DNA from: Antedon mediterranea
Lineage: Eukaryota > Echinodermata > Crinoidea > Comatulida > Antedonidae
Direction of reading: 5' to 3'
NCBI RefSeq assembly: GCF_964355755.1
Contig: NC_092671.1
Coordinates: 34,305,304-34,365,303 of the forward strand
DNA: 60,000 nt
Below the pieces are notes generated by a model, which was not told the DNA's origin, did no database searches, and was given only the letters and a program-made list of their open reading frames with translations. Positions within the stretch are counted from its first letter, which is position 1, and every line of letters starts with the position of its first letter. A program made the position numbers and the translations under genes. This document shows positions 34,297 through 45,744 of the stretch, piece by piece.

Positions 34297-35821
34297 ATGG
34301 TCTTTGAACCAGAAACATTTTTTGCCGACCCTACCCAAGAGGTATTTAATAGTTTGAAAAAAGATGATTAGCTTAAACTAGCTACGCACCTAGGTCTAAA
34401 GGACGTTGAATCCTCTATGCGAAAGAATGATATTAAGAGTCGTTTATTAACTTATTTGGTTGAGGAAGACATTTTTGATAGTAGTGTTATGTCTTCCCAA
34501 GTTGATTCAAGCATTGATGCTAAATTAAGAGAAATTGAATTACAAAATATGAAAGAAATTGAAATTCGAAGAATGGAATTGGAATTCAAAAGAGAGGAAA
34601 GAGATTTTAAATTAAAATTACGCGAATTAGAGCTAGCTAGTGGGATTAGTCAATCTATTTCCAATCCAAAATTTGATGTAACTAAACATATTAGACTAGT
34701 GCCACCTTTTCAGGAGAAGGAAGTAGATATTCTTTTTACATTTCGAGAAAATTGCCGAAAATCTTAAATGGCCTAAACAACACTGGACCTTGCTTTTACA
34801 AAGTGTACTAACTGGTAAAGCTAGAGAAATTGATACTGATTTATCAATTGAGCAAAGTTCATCATATGATGTAGTTAAAGAACTCATCGTAAAGGGGTAT
34901 GAATTAGTCCCAGAGGCCTATAGGCAACAATTCCGAAATAAACAACGGCAAACTAACCAAACACACCTTGAATTCGCACAAACCAAAGAACGTTTCTTTG
35001 ATCGTTGGTGTGCATCTAAACAAACAAATAAAGATTATGATAGGCTTAGACAACTAATTTTGATAGAAGAGTTTAAATCATGTATTACTCCTGATGTGAG
35101 GACTTATCTAGATGAGCAAAAAGCTGAGACCTTAAGTCAAGCTGCTCGACTGGCTGATGACTATGCCTTAACGCATAAACAAGCATTTACTCAAAAACCT
35201 CAGGCACAGTCAGCCACATCTTCTGGAAAGAAATTCCAAACAAATGATAGTTCCAAAAGTGAAGCGACTTTTACCTCGCCTAAACCAACCCACACTTCTA
35301 ACAAATCAAATCAAAACTCTCCTACTATTACTTGCAATTATTGTAAAAAACCAGGACATCTTATGTCCAATTGTTTTGCCTTGAAACGAAAAGAAGCAAA
35401 CAGTAAGAAACCATCTGGGTTGCTCTCTGCTAAAAATCCGAAAAAAGATTTTTTGGCAACTAAGATAACAAAAGTAGAACCAGAACTTCAAAATTTGGTA
35501 TCGGACTCTGTTCTTGATGGGTATTCTCCCTTCATGTCCGATGGTTTTGTGTCTCTAATTGGAGATAATATAAACTCTAAGCCTGTTAAAATCCTTAGGG
35601 ATACAGGTGCTTCTCAATCCTTGCTTTTGGAGGGTGTTTTACCCCTATCTGATAGGTCATCCACCGGGGATCATGTCTTGTTGCAAGGAGTCGAATTGGG
35701 ATACCTTAATGTGCCCCTACATAAAATTCGTATTAAGTTCAATTTTATAAACGGACCTGTAATAGTTGGGGTTCGACATGAACTTCCATTTGAGGGCGTC
35801 ACCTTTTTGTTAGGAAACTAA
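34297..35821 (+). pseudogene. Gypsy gag-protease, broken
   Basis: The frame starts at ATG 34,297 and has an in-frame TAG at 34,369-34,371. It continues as a charged coiled-coil-like region (34,500-34,640), then shifts frame near 34,745. From 34,790: a SCAN-like capsid segment with YELVPEAYRQQFR and FDRWC, then a CCHC knuckle (CNYCKKPGHLMSNC), then the protease with the catalytic D-T-G triplet (RDTGASQSLLL, near 35,600). The frame closes at 35,819-35,821. Intact elements encode these as one precursor; here stops and shifts preclude function. Confidence 0.8.
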
Positions 35822-37095
35822 GGTGAAAGCAGACCCAATTGTCTGTGAGATTCCTTCCGAGGAAGACACCACCCCTGAGCATATGTTCCCTGTGTGCGCT
35901 GTTACGCGTTCTATGAGCAAGCAATATGATGAGGTTATTTTAGGGGATACATTCCTTGCCTCTGAGTTTGATTCTCCCACTGTTGATACTTTGGTTACTG
36001 GCGCTAAGCCTCGTGTATCACTCTTGACTAGGGAGCAATTAATTGCTGAGCAGGCTGACGACCCTGAACTTGTTGAATTTTTTAAGAATGTAATATCAGA
36101 AGATAATTTGACTTCTGTAATGGTTGGCTTTTTAAAAAAACAAGGGGTGTTGATGAGAAAATGGCAGCCTTTAGATACCTCTTCCAACGAAGAGTGGAGG
36201 ATAGTGTCCCAAATTGTGGTTCCAAAACCATATCGTCCGAAAATTTTAAGTCTTGCCCATGATGGTTCATTAGGTGGACACAATAGGGATAAATAAAACG
36301 TACCAAAAGGTACTCGATCATTTTTATTGGCCAAAGCTAAAACAGGATGTAATAAAATATTGTCAAACCTGCCATTCCTGCCAGTTAGTTGGTAAACCAA
36401 ACCAACAGATTCCACCTGCACCATTAAAACCTATCCCAGCCTTTGAAGAACCATTTAGTAGAATACTTATTGATTGTATTGGGCCCCTTCCCAAAACTAA
36501 ATCTGGGAATCAGTATCTATTAACAATTGTGTGCACCTCTACCAGATTTCCGGAGGCAATACCTCTCAGAAACCAAAAGGCTAAAACCATAATTAAGGCT
36601 TTAGTTAAATTTTTTACTTGGGTTGGTCTACCTACCACAATTCAATCTGATCAAGGGTCAAACTTTATGTCAGGAGTATTTCAACAGGTAATGCATGAAC
36701 TAAAGATAACCCAGTTAAAATCCAGTGCGTATCACCCCCAATCCCAAGGCGCCATTGAGCGTTTCCACCAATCTTTAAAAAATATGATGCGAATTTACTG
36801 TACTGAGAATGGGAAAGATTGGGATGAAGGAGTGCCTTTACTCTTATTTGCTATTCGAGAGTCGGTACAAGATTCTCTGGGTTTTAGCCCATTTGACCTT
36901 GTTTTTGGACACTCTGTACGAGGCCCACTCCGAGCTCTTAAAGAGTCCTTAATTGACGGTCCATCTGTAGTGAATCTACTTGATTATGTTACTAGTTTTA
37001 GAACGAGGCTTAGTCAGGCATGTGAGCTTGCGCAGAAAAATTTATCTGCTGCTCAAACTAAAATGAAATCATATTTCGATACTAAATCATACTGA
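35822..37095 (+). pseudogene. Gypsy linker and integrase, broken; RT/RNase H absent
   Basis: A linker with CAVTRSMSK follows the protease directly. Next is the pre-integrase QIVVPKPYRPKIL and HDGSLGGH, where a frameshift near 36,290 occurs. From 36,274 come an HHCC zinc region (CQTCHSC) and the integrase core with IDCIGPLP (Asp), IQSDQGSNF (Asp) and QSQGAIERFHQSLK (Glu), then a FGHSVRGPL C-terminal motif, ending at 37,093-37,095. No reverse transcriptase or RNase H lies between protease and integrase or after it. The protease-integrase succession fits Gmr1-type Gypsy elements, whose RT would follow, so the RT part was deleted up to the 3' LTR. Confidence 0.78.
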
Positions 37096-37394
37096 CATAG
37101 CTAAAGTATCTAGAAGTCTGTTTGACTGTTTTGAACAACTGAAGTAAAGCTTTATATTAGCCTTGAGCTCAGCTATATTTGTGAGTCTTGAATTTCTTTA
37201 TGTATTTTGATTGTGTGTTACCACCATCTTATACTTTGATAATTATTCCATATTGTTAATTAATCTTTATCTTTATAACCATTTTAATTGATTTTGTTAT
37301 CTTTTGCTTTTCTGTTTGAAGAATAAAATGTAGATTAGATTATATAACTTATCCTTTGTATTGCATATCTTCTGTTTGTGCCTAGCATGTAACA
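37093..37394 (+). repeat. Gypsy 3' LTR (302 bp)
   Basis: TGACATAGCTAAA to GCATGTAACA. It begins exactly at the end of the integrase frame with no polypurine tract in front. No target duplication is seen: left flank CGAATAC, right flank CTATTTT. Array sequence resumes at 37,395. Confidence 0.85.
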
Positions 37395-37755
37395 CTATTT
37401 TAACAAACAATATTTGAAAAATGATACTATACTACTGTGTGGTGATTTGGTTATTTGAAATAATTGTATAAATTTCTAAAATATAATAGATTATTGTCCA
37501 AACACATTTGTTTTAGATTGTTACTAAAGTGCTTAAATCATATCATATAATGTAATGTGCATAATGAATGTGCAAATTAATACATTTAAGACCAAACCAT
37601 AACATAAAGTAAACAATTTTGTTAAAAATACGCATTAAGAACAATATTTATATTTTAAATATATGAAATAATTTAAAACAGAAAGCAAAAGTATTTTTAA
37701 TATTGTTTTTAGTTGAAAATAAAATTGAATATTTACACATTACCTTATCTCTTTT
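37395..37755. repeat. Array remnant and dispersed repeat before the DED-Roc gene
   Basis: 37,395-37,545 holds array boxes. 37,545-37,680 matches the AACCAAGAACAATATTTAT-type repeat at 19,060-19,180 and 28,150-28,254. The last 60 bases are T-rich and could be an acceptor tract. Confidence 0.6.
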
Positions 37756-40118
37756 ATGAGCAGGGCTGGGTTTTCCCAATTGATAGATGAACTTTCAAGT
37801 AGAATTGAAGTGAATGATGTACAGATGCTGAAGGTCGCCCTCTATGACATAATCCACGATAAACAGGCATTAGAAGCAGCATCAGCTAATAGTTTGTTTA
37901 GACTATTATATTCAGAAGGTCACATTAAAATTGATGGGTTTTTTCTTGATTGTGATCTGTTATTTGAAGTATTTGAGTTAACAGGACTTCAAAGACTATC
38001 TCAAATATTATCCAAGAAATATCGTAGACCGAGGAATCAACGAAAAAACATCACAGGTTACAGACGAATGCTAGTTAAACTTGGCAAATCATTAAATACT
38101 CAACAAGTTGAAATACTTGCGAAGCTCTACAATATTGAAAAGAGTGATTCTGAAAATGTGTGGAATTTTATTAGCAGATTGAATCAAGGCAAAATTGAAG
38201 ACACTATAGAATCTTTGACGGAATTTGAAGCGCTTCTAAAGGACCAACAAGATTTGAATCATGTACTTACTATTGTAAGATCATTTGGTAAGTACCGGTG
38301 TCATTTGTAGCATCATTATAATTTAGCCAGAAATAAGTCTTATTTTGTTACCGGTTTCAGTCACAATATTCTTTTTATTTTGTTTATCGAATATTTAAAA
38401 AATATAAAGTAATTACCATGAACCATGAGAGTATACAATGTACACAATTGCATGTAGCTAATTGGCTCTACACTAAAATGTCAATGGTGGTGATATTTAA
38501 TTGTTATATACACCATCAATTATAATATTTATTTTTATTTTCCAGTGCAGCAGAAGAAACTGAATGATGGTGAGTGAACAATTGGTTATGAAATAGTAGT
38601 AAATGTTTATATTGATAAAGAAATAGAAAGAAATAGGTCCTAATTTGGGTTTAATATGTATAATTGTTTTAAAAATTATATGGTGATCGATTTTATTGCT
38701 ATAATAGTTTTTTTGTTTGGGCATTAATATTACAAAGCGAAACATGTTCTCTTTCTCTCAAAATCGCCAGGTAAGACATCTAAGTAATTTATCATCACGG
38801 ACAGATAATACAATTTAAATAAACTATATTTGTGTATTGGCTGACTGTATTTTATATTCTGCTTTACTAACAGTATCGCTTTACAGCAAAATATCTGCCT
38901 TAGACTTTTATCTCTCAAAATTCAAAACCAAAAATATCATACCTATAATCCAGTACTAAATGTGTGTTTTCATTATTTGTGTCTTTAAAGTTCCTCTTGA
39001 GGTGTTGGCAAGAGGTCAGGAGGCTAATGATGCATTTCTTGATGCCATACAAGAAGGCAGCAAACCTATATACCAAACACGTCTGATGCTTGTAGGACAA
39101 GAACGTGTTGGGAAAACGAGTCTAACCAAAGCACTCACTGGTCAACCGTAATTAGGCTAATCATTCTGTGCTTTTATGAGTTCGAGGCAATCAAAACGTC
39201 AATTTTATTAAATCAAATACAAATACAGCTGGTACATTATTGCGCAGTACAATTTAAAATAACACTGTATACTTAATATTTGTGTACAGTCAGAATATTA
39301 TAAATGTATGTAATCTATATATACATTTACGTAAGGGCAGAAGTTGGTAAATCGTAAATAAATTTTGGTTACTTCTAGAATGTTTGCTCGATGGTACTGT
39401 AAAGTTGGTTCGTACTTTCGGTACTGATTTTAACCACCTGATGTAACCCTGTTTCCTAATTAAATTGAGTTAGATAATTAGTTATTGACAATTAAAACGA
39501 GTTTAGGTTCAACGATTTGCCACAAATAGAAGTGTTTTCAGATCGTGGACATACACTGTCTAATGGAGTTCCATCTTGAAAAATACCTGCACACAATAAT
39601 ACTGTACGAGGATGCTTCGAATTTCCTCAATAATTGTTTTGAAAACCGGTTGAACAGCTTGAGTACAGCATCTTAATGTTGAAGACGGGCCCATTTCCAG
39701 TTACTTAAACTTAAAAGGCAGTTTCCTCAAAACACTGATTGTAACAGCCAAAATTTTAGACTTAGATATATCTGGAAGTAGTCATGGTATCAATATAATT
39801 TTTCAGCATTTTAAATCTTGGATTATGTAGTTGTAGTTTTTGTGAAAATCTCAATTTTAAAAATTCCGACTTATGTCCCTTGCATGTACCACATTTACTA
39901 AAACCTATATACTATAAAATATTATTCTTTGAGTGATTTTACTAATCATTGTTACAGCTTGTTGTATAACATTTGTTTAAGGTGTGATAACATACAATAC
40001 TTCCAACATTTATTTAGATTCAATGTTACTGAGGAAGTGACTGATGGAATTGAAGCATCACTGTCATGTACAATTAGTGTTAAGCATACTACTAACTGGA
40101 AACCAAATCAAAATAAAG
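37756..40118 (+). CDS. Tandem DED-like domains plus Roc GTPase start (ROCO-type gene, partial, split)
   Basis: Exon 1 (37,756-38,290) encodes two six-helix-like segments resembling death-effector domains (residues ~1-85 and ~98-175). Exon 2 (38,546-38,569, 24 nt) and exon 4 (38,991-39,147) join in phase 1. A tentative 33-nt exon 3 (38,738-38,770) would also keep phase. Exon 4 carries the P-loop GQERVGKTSLTKAL after LMLV, as in Roc domains. Exon 5 (40,018-40,118) joins in phase 2 and continues with a switch-I-like EEVTDGIEAS segment, ending at a GTATGT donor. All junctions are AG/GT. The start may be ATG 37,756, or an acceptor CAG at 37,761-37,763 if exons lie upstream. No later Roc, COR or kinase exon was found to 46 kb, so the gene is partial or disrupted by LINEs. 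Likely an innate-immunity or cell-death signalling protein, by domain inference. Confidence 0.72.
39314..39690 (+). mobile_element. Helitron family 1 fragment in the DED-Roc intron
   Basis: Begins TCTATATATACATTTACG after A39313 and follows 19,503-19,885 with moderate divergence, including CGGTACTGATTTTAACCACC. Similarity ends near GAAGACGGGCCC; no 3' hairpin is present. It lies in the intron between exons 4 and 5 in the gene's orientation. Confidence 0.7.
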
Positions 40119-40264
40119 GTATGTTATGCTGTACTTTTATATTTTTCATAAACATTAAATTTCAAATACAATTTGAAGATCCAGATAAGGCTTTAAAATG
40201 TACCAGTAATAATTAATAAGTAAAACAATTTTTTATTTTTTAATTGTTTATTTTTAAACATTAT
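40119..40264. other. Intron start of the DED-Roc gene, nothing recognised
   Basis: Follows the GTATGT donor. AT-rich with no exon candidate that continues the Roc frame with proper splice sites. Confidence 0.5.
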
Positions 40265-40780
40265 CAATTCAATTCAATTCAACTTTATTTCAGACAAACT
40301 GTCCATATGAAACACATAAAGTTTACAAAAACAACACATTATTATGGCTATACTGATACTAGTTAACACACGTAAAAGTATACATGAGATTAAATATCTA
40401 CAAGATAATAATTAAGGTGCAATACTTGGCCTCTTGTTATAATATAAAATAATTAATCTTAAAGAAAAATCAAAGAGAGAGACTGAACTACAGAAAAATA
40501 AATTTAAATATAAAAATTGCAAGAAAAAAAAGAAAACGCTTCTTTTATAATATATAAAGTTGTTGTTAAATTTGTATAGCCATTGTATTTCTGAAGTCTA
40601 TATATGGAAGAACTAGAATAAATTCAAAATTGTTAATTAAAGATCACATGACACTGAAATCACATATTGTAGATTTTTGTACTTATATGCTAGATAATAA
40701 TTACTAGAATAAGAATAAAGTGTTTGTAATTAGTAATTCGGTCGAATTCATATTTTAAAAATATTTTGTAATTACGTTGT
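40265..40780 (-). mobile_element. Antisense 3' end of a retroelement with (AATTG)n tail
   Basis: CAATT repeated four times (40,266-40,285) is followed by CAACTTTATTTCAGACAAAC. Read on the minus strand this is a 3' UTR ending in AATAAAGTTG and an AATTG microsatellite, the usual LINE/SINE 3' signature. No coding sequence was identified. Confidence 0.5.
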
Positions 40781-40869
40781 TCAAAATTGGGACAAATTGT
40801 CATAAAAAAGCGGCAACCCTATAGGTCATCACTGCTACGTCACAAGTTGGAGTCAAAAGGCCGGAAAGG

Positions 40870-41045
40870 TTACACGCTGGGCCGGCGGCGATTTTTTTTT
40901 TCGTACATAAGTTGGGGACACCTCATGAAACGTCACAAAATAAACATGAATAATTCATCAGTTAAATTTGTTGTTCCGTGTGCACCTAAGCGTATAGCAA
41001 CACGAAGTGATTACACAACTGCGATACTATTCTTTCTACAATAAT
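40870..41045 (-). repeat. Inverted copy of the region upstream of the P2X7-C gene
   Basis: The reverse complement of this segment matches 52,610-52,775: TTGCTATACGCTTAGGTGCA, AACTGATGAATTATTCATG, TTTTGTGACGTTTCATGAGG and CCCCAACTTATGTACG. The match ends where the GC-rich part differs. The 85-codon ORF at 40,787-41,044 overlaps it and is not convincing. Confidence 0.7.
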
Positions 41046-41129
41046 ATGCCTAGGATTCTAGGTCAATTCACGTGATTGCCTTCGCGCACTCTTCTTCACA
41101 CACACGTCCACTATGCAAAATGTGTCGAG

Positions 41130-41260
41130 GCTAATCGACAGCTAGGCAAGGGGTGTCACGAAACCTAAGACCATGAAAGCTAAGACCCCCTAAGACCTAA
41201 GATCACGAAAGCTAAGACCCAAGACCTAAGATTACAAATTCTAAGATATACTACAGCTTA
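41130..41260. repeat. CTAAGAC minisatellite
   Basis: CCTAAGACC, AAAGCTAAGACCC and CCTAAGAT words alternate six to eight times. Simple tandem repeat. Confidence 0.75.
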
Positions 41261-41439
41261 AAAACAATACTTGTTTATCCATACATAATTTTAAACACAG
41301 TAGGTTTCATTTATTACCATAAATATAATTTAATACCACCGCAAAACATAGAGAAACTCACATTATTTTCGCCCGTTGAGTAAATGTATATTTTTTCTTT
41401 ACAACAAACAAACTTGACGGGGTGTTTGTTTGTATATTT
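41261..41439. other. AT-rich spacer
   Basis: Between the minisatellite and the LINE tail; no features are seen. Confidence 0.4.
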
Positions 41440-41628
41440 ATTTTATTTTATTTTATTAATTTTAGCAATTAAAACAATACATAGACTTTGAGTGTGCCAA
41501 GGAGTGGCAAAAGAGGTCGAAGGACCACTGTCGCCATAAGGCGTGCCACACCAGCACTCAAAGCATACAATAAAACATAAAACAATAAGTAATATAAATA
41601 CTATGATTATATACATTAAAGAGGCATA

Positions 41629-42556
41629 CGCCCGTATTCTTAAACCGGACTTTAGTCGTAGTTCGAAGTTCGACTTGGAAAAGTCGTAGTTCGAGCTATT
41701 ACTTCAAATTCGATTCAAAAACGAAGTAGTCGAAGTTTGCAGTTCGACTTAATGAAGTCGAGCTTTTAGTCGAGTTTCACACGTCTGGGTACTAAAGGCT
41801 ATACATTGGCCAATGACAAGAGAGTATTTGTGGAGAAGACGAAATTTTGCGCATTGATATCACTTTCCATTTTCTTACAAAACTTTTTACGCATCAGGAC
41901 TATACACAAGAAAAATAATTTTAATCGTTAATTATTAGAACAAGATCAGTATTAATTTAACAGTGAAGTACTTTTGGTTAACAACAAACAAAATCTACAA
42001 AATATATTTAGGAACCATGGCGGTACGGTAACTTTTATATTTTCTAGGCCCCCAACAAAGTATGATCGCGACGAACCACGCACTTCATAGCGTGACAAGA
42101 AAGCGCTAGGCCCCCTAAACCTTCCATCGCGTGGTGAATTGCCGCATCTCCCATTGTCGCTATGGCGTGACGTAGCTCAAGTCGGACTTGCGCGAAGAAA
42201 ATAATGTAATTTGTATACAGTTGTAAATAAAGATGATTTTCATTATTATAATTTATACCAATGTATATTTAATTAAGCTAATATAAATATAGATATTTCA
42301 TTCTTCAATATCTGGCCAATATAACAACTCAATGACTGTTACGTTTTTTATAAACATCGTTTAAAAACCATTTAGTCGACCATTTAGTCTGCCCCCTCCA
42401 GGACTAAAAAAATCGATCAAAATCCGTCTCGATTTAGTCGAGGTTGGCCTGATTTAGTCGGTGATTTAGTTGAAGTTCGGTTTATGAATTAAAATGACGT
42501 CATTTTTTTAGTTTTAGCTTGAACTACGACTAAAGTCCGGTTTAAGAATACGGGCG
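41629..42556. mobile_element. Non-autonomous TIR element, 928 bp
   Basis: Terminal inverted repeats start CGCCCGTATTCTTAAACCGG and extend about 37 bp (through GACTTTAGTCGTAGTTC). The flanking ATA (41,626-41,628 and 42,557-42,559) is a likely 3-bp target duplication. Subterminal zones are crowded with AGTCGAAGTTCG-like words in both orientations. No transposase. Superfamily unresolved: a 3-bp duplication points to a Harbinger-like element, but the site is not canonical. Confidence 0.8.
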
Positions 42557-42559
42557 ATA

Positions 42560-43395
42560 GTGTTTTTAAAGTGGTCCATTAACATGTTTTTAAATTGTAC
42601 CCAACTTCCGCAAACAAAGGCGTCTGTAATATTGACCGGTAGTGCATTCCACAGACGAATAAATCTGGTTGGGATACAATACTTTCCACTATCAATTTTG
42701 GATGCAAGATGTTTAAAAGTCAGAACATCCAAATGCCTACAATTGATAATCAACATATTTAAAATAAAACTATTCTGTAATTTATATAATATATTTGTAA
42801 CAAAAATAACGGTAAAATAATCTCGATTTGATTCGGCTGTCATCAAATTCAATCTAGTTAATTGGTCAGAATATGGCTGATCTAAGATTCGTTGATGAAG
42901 GATAAATCGACTTGCCCTTCTTTGAATTTTCTCTATCTTATTAATATGACATTGACGATAAGGATACCAAACAGGGGAGCAATATTGAATATGGGGAAGA
43001 ACAAGACATTTATAAAGTTTAAGTAAAACAGATGTAGAACAACCTGTGTCAATTGACCGTATAAAACCTAACATCCTATTGCATTTCAAAGTTACATTAT
43101 CTACCTGATGTGCCCATGACAAATTATGGGATATTACCACACCAAGTAACGTAATGTCATTAACGTTCATGAGTTCATGTCCATTTAGATTGTAAGATGG
43201 AACAACGGGATCTCGTTTTCTGGACAATGACAGCACTTGACATTTATTAGGGTTAAGGGAAAGTGAATTAAGTGCTGACCACCAGGAGATCGTGTCAATG
43301 TCCTGTTGCAGAGATAAACTATCTTCCTCCGTCATTATACATTTAGCAATGCAAGTGTCGTCTGCATATTGATATGGTTTTGCATGTAGGTGCAT
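42560..43395 (-). pseudogene. LINE reverse transcriptase C-terminal two-thirds
   Basis: The frame begins in motif C with YQYADDTC, then LNPNKCQVLSLSR, the LLGVVISHNLSW block, KCLVLPHIQYCSPVW and a long C-terminal region with SRFIL, FIRLWNALP and FKNM. The frame would end a few codons past the TIR-element insertion. Motifs A and B and the endonuclease are missing. The pattern fits jockey/CR1-superfamily LINEs. Confidence 0.8.
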
Positions 43396-43420
43396 ATATA
43401 TATTTACTCCATTGTGTTGG

Positions 43421-43740
43421 TTCAGAGGATGTTTTTCTTACGCACCTGCCTTTCTTGTATTTTGACTCCAAATTTGTTGACTAACTTTATCCTGAACACC
43501 ACACTTTAAAATTAGGACTTATAAGTACTTTCAGAAGGAGAAACACATAATAACAAATAAATAAATCCTTAAAATTTATGATTTTACAGATGTGTTTCTT
43601 TGAGACTTTGTATCCTGTAATGTAACTCCTCGAGCTCCCCCCCCCCCATGCTCAATGTTTTTGTTTCTATGGAGCGCCAAAAGAGCAAACATTTATTTAT
43701 TTATAGTTATGCAATTATATTATATTATATTTAGTATACA
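43421..43740 (+). other. LINE 3'-tail debris
   Basis: A poly-C run (43,637-43,648) and a TATGGAGCGCCAAAAGAGCA phrase followed by an ATTTATTT tail resemble the LINE 3' end at 16,370-16,520. No gene is seen in the remaining sequence. Confidence 0.4.
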
Positions 43741-43744
43741 GTAG

Positions 43745-43920
43745 GCCTATGCTGTAGTTTAAAGGTCAATAACCATACTATCGGCCATTCTTGTACAAAA
43801 TGTGTCATTAGACTGGATAGAAACACACATGTTTTAAACAATTTAAAAAGAAAAAAAAATTCATAAGACCACAATTTTCAAAGTTATAATTATTATTAGT
43901 ATATTATTATAAGAGTAAAA
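43745..43920. repeat. AGGTCA-type repeat, left of the second LINE
   Basis: AAAGGTCAATA, ATCGGCCATT and AATGTGTCATTA phrases match 45,755-46,000. The LINE at 43,926-45,740 therefore sits inside a tandem of this repeat. Confidence 0.6.
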
Positions 43921-43925
43921 AAGTA

Positions 43926-45740
43926 ATTGAAACACGCAACAAAGAACTTGATCAGAAAAGTTTGGATATCGACAAAGCGATAGGGGGCGCCCAAATGTTT
44001 AAAGCAGTGAAAGATCTTAATAGAAAACCATTCGAAAATCCAAAAGTGTTTGATGCTAACAAAAAGTTTATTGCCTCACCAAATGGAATAGCGAAAGTAA
44101 TTGGCAATCACTTCGAAAATAAATTTTACGACGGAAGCAAACGAAATATAGATTCATTTGAGGGAAATCCTAGGCCATTAAATAAAGAAATCAGTGAAGA
44201 GGAAGTAACCAAGAGTCTTAAACGCCTAAACAACAGTCGAGCAACAGGTGAGGATGGTATCCCAGGAGAACTACTAAAATACGGTTCCCCTGTTCTAGCT
44301 CCAATGATTTCAGACTTTTTAAATCAAATATTTACAAAACATGAATTCGTGGATATTAATAAAGGAACACTCATAGCACTACCAAAACCGGGTAAGGAAA
44401 AGGGTCCAACTAAGAATTTACGACCTGTTATTCTACTTAACACCATACGCAAGTGCCTATCGCTTATAACACTGGATAGAATTACATCGAAAGTAGACGC
44501 ATTCTTACCACAAAGCCAAAGTGGGTTTCGCAAAGGCAGAAGCACAAGTGATATAGTTTTTACACATAGATGGCTTATAGCTAAAGCACAAAAAGAAAAA
44601 ATAAATATTTACATAACCGGTATAGATATGTCCAGCGCGTTTGACACAGTGGATAGAAACAAACTCCTCGACATACTCAAACATATTATAGACGAAGATG
44701 AACTTAGGATCGTTAGATTTCTGCTGAGTGAAACCGGACTAAATCTAAAAATAAAAGGTGCAAAAGAACAGCCAATATTCCTAACCAACATCGGCACCCC
44801 TCAAGGAGACAGCTTAAGCCCGGTCTTATTCACTGTTTACCTTGAGTCTGCGCTACGAGGAATCAGAACAATTATCCAAACAGAAATACCTCAAGAGATA
44901 TCATATGCTGATGATGTAGATTTTTTGAGTCTAAATAGCAAGCATAATGTAAACGAATTAGAACGCCATTTATCAACTTTCAACTTAAATGTAAATAAAG
45001 AAAAAACAGAACACACTATCGTAAGACGAGAAAAAGAGGACATACAAGAACAATGGAGAAACACGAAAAAAGTAGGATCGCTCCTTGGGGACAGACAAGA
45101 CATAATTAGAAGAAAACAACTAGCGCGTGTAGCAATGACCAAACTAAACTCGATGTGGCTTCGAAAAGATAAAATCAAATTAAAAATACGTATCAAGCTG
45201 TACAACTCACTAGTTAAAAGTATATTACTCTACAACTCTGAAACATGGGGACTCACAAAAGAAGAAGCACATAAACTCGACACATTTCACAGACAGCAAC
45301 TTCGCAAAATCATAGGTATCAGGTTCCCAGACAGGATATCGAACATAAATTTATACAGGAGGACAGGAACAAAACCGATTTCATTAGAAATAGTCGACGC
45401 AAGATGGAGACTATTGGGTCACATACTTAGACAAGACCCATGTACACCAGCCAACACAGCAATAAGCTATTATTTCAGAAACACTACCAATATAAAATTT
45501 CGAGGAAGACCGAGAACCACCCTACCAATAACTCTCAGCAACGACCTACTCACCCTTTATAAGCATAATACAGACATTAAGTATCCCGGACAATTGAAAA
45601 CAAAGAAAGACATGAAACAACTTAAAGAACTAGCCAATGAAAGATCAGACTGGAAGAAACTAGTAAAAGAGATTTACGGAGCAGCCCAAGCGGAAATGTC
45701 GGCAGACTTTTCAGCGGAAAGGCAGTAATAATAATATATT
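43926..45740 (+). pseudogene. Non-LTR retrotransposon ORF2, reverse transcriptase and C-terminus
   Basis: One open frame (ATG 43,962 to TAA 45,726-45,728; codons open from ~43,926) of 588 residues. RT motifs are LRPVILLNTIRK, FRKGRSTSD, IDMSSAFDTVDR (motif A Asp), GTPQGDSLSP (B) and YADDVDFL (C, Asp-Asp). The C-terminal region has LYNSETWGLTKEEA, FHRQQLRKIIG and DRISNINLYRR, and ends in an LV-x3-IYGAAQAE segment. It is intact as an ORF but lacks the N-terminal endonuclease, so it is 5'-truncated. A short TAATAATAATA tail follows. The clade was not determined. Confidence 0.85.
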
Positions 45741-45744
45741 ATTA

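Larger units (their letters stand above)
41440..43420 (-). mobile_element. 5'-truncated LINE (jockey/CR1-type RT) split by a TIR element
   Basis: On the minus strand the element ends at an AATAAAATAAAATAAAA tail (41,445-41,465). Its 3' UTR (41,466-41,628) contains a hairpin-forming GTCCTTCGACCTC region, and its RT frame ends where the TIR element is inserted. The 5' end stops in the RT palm near 43,395-43,420. Confidence 0.75.

Noticed and set aside
33866-37394. Target-site duplication around the Gypsy relic
   Set aside because: Flanks CGAATAC and CTATTTT do not match; the insertion has been rearranged or lies between recombined LTRs.
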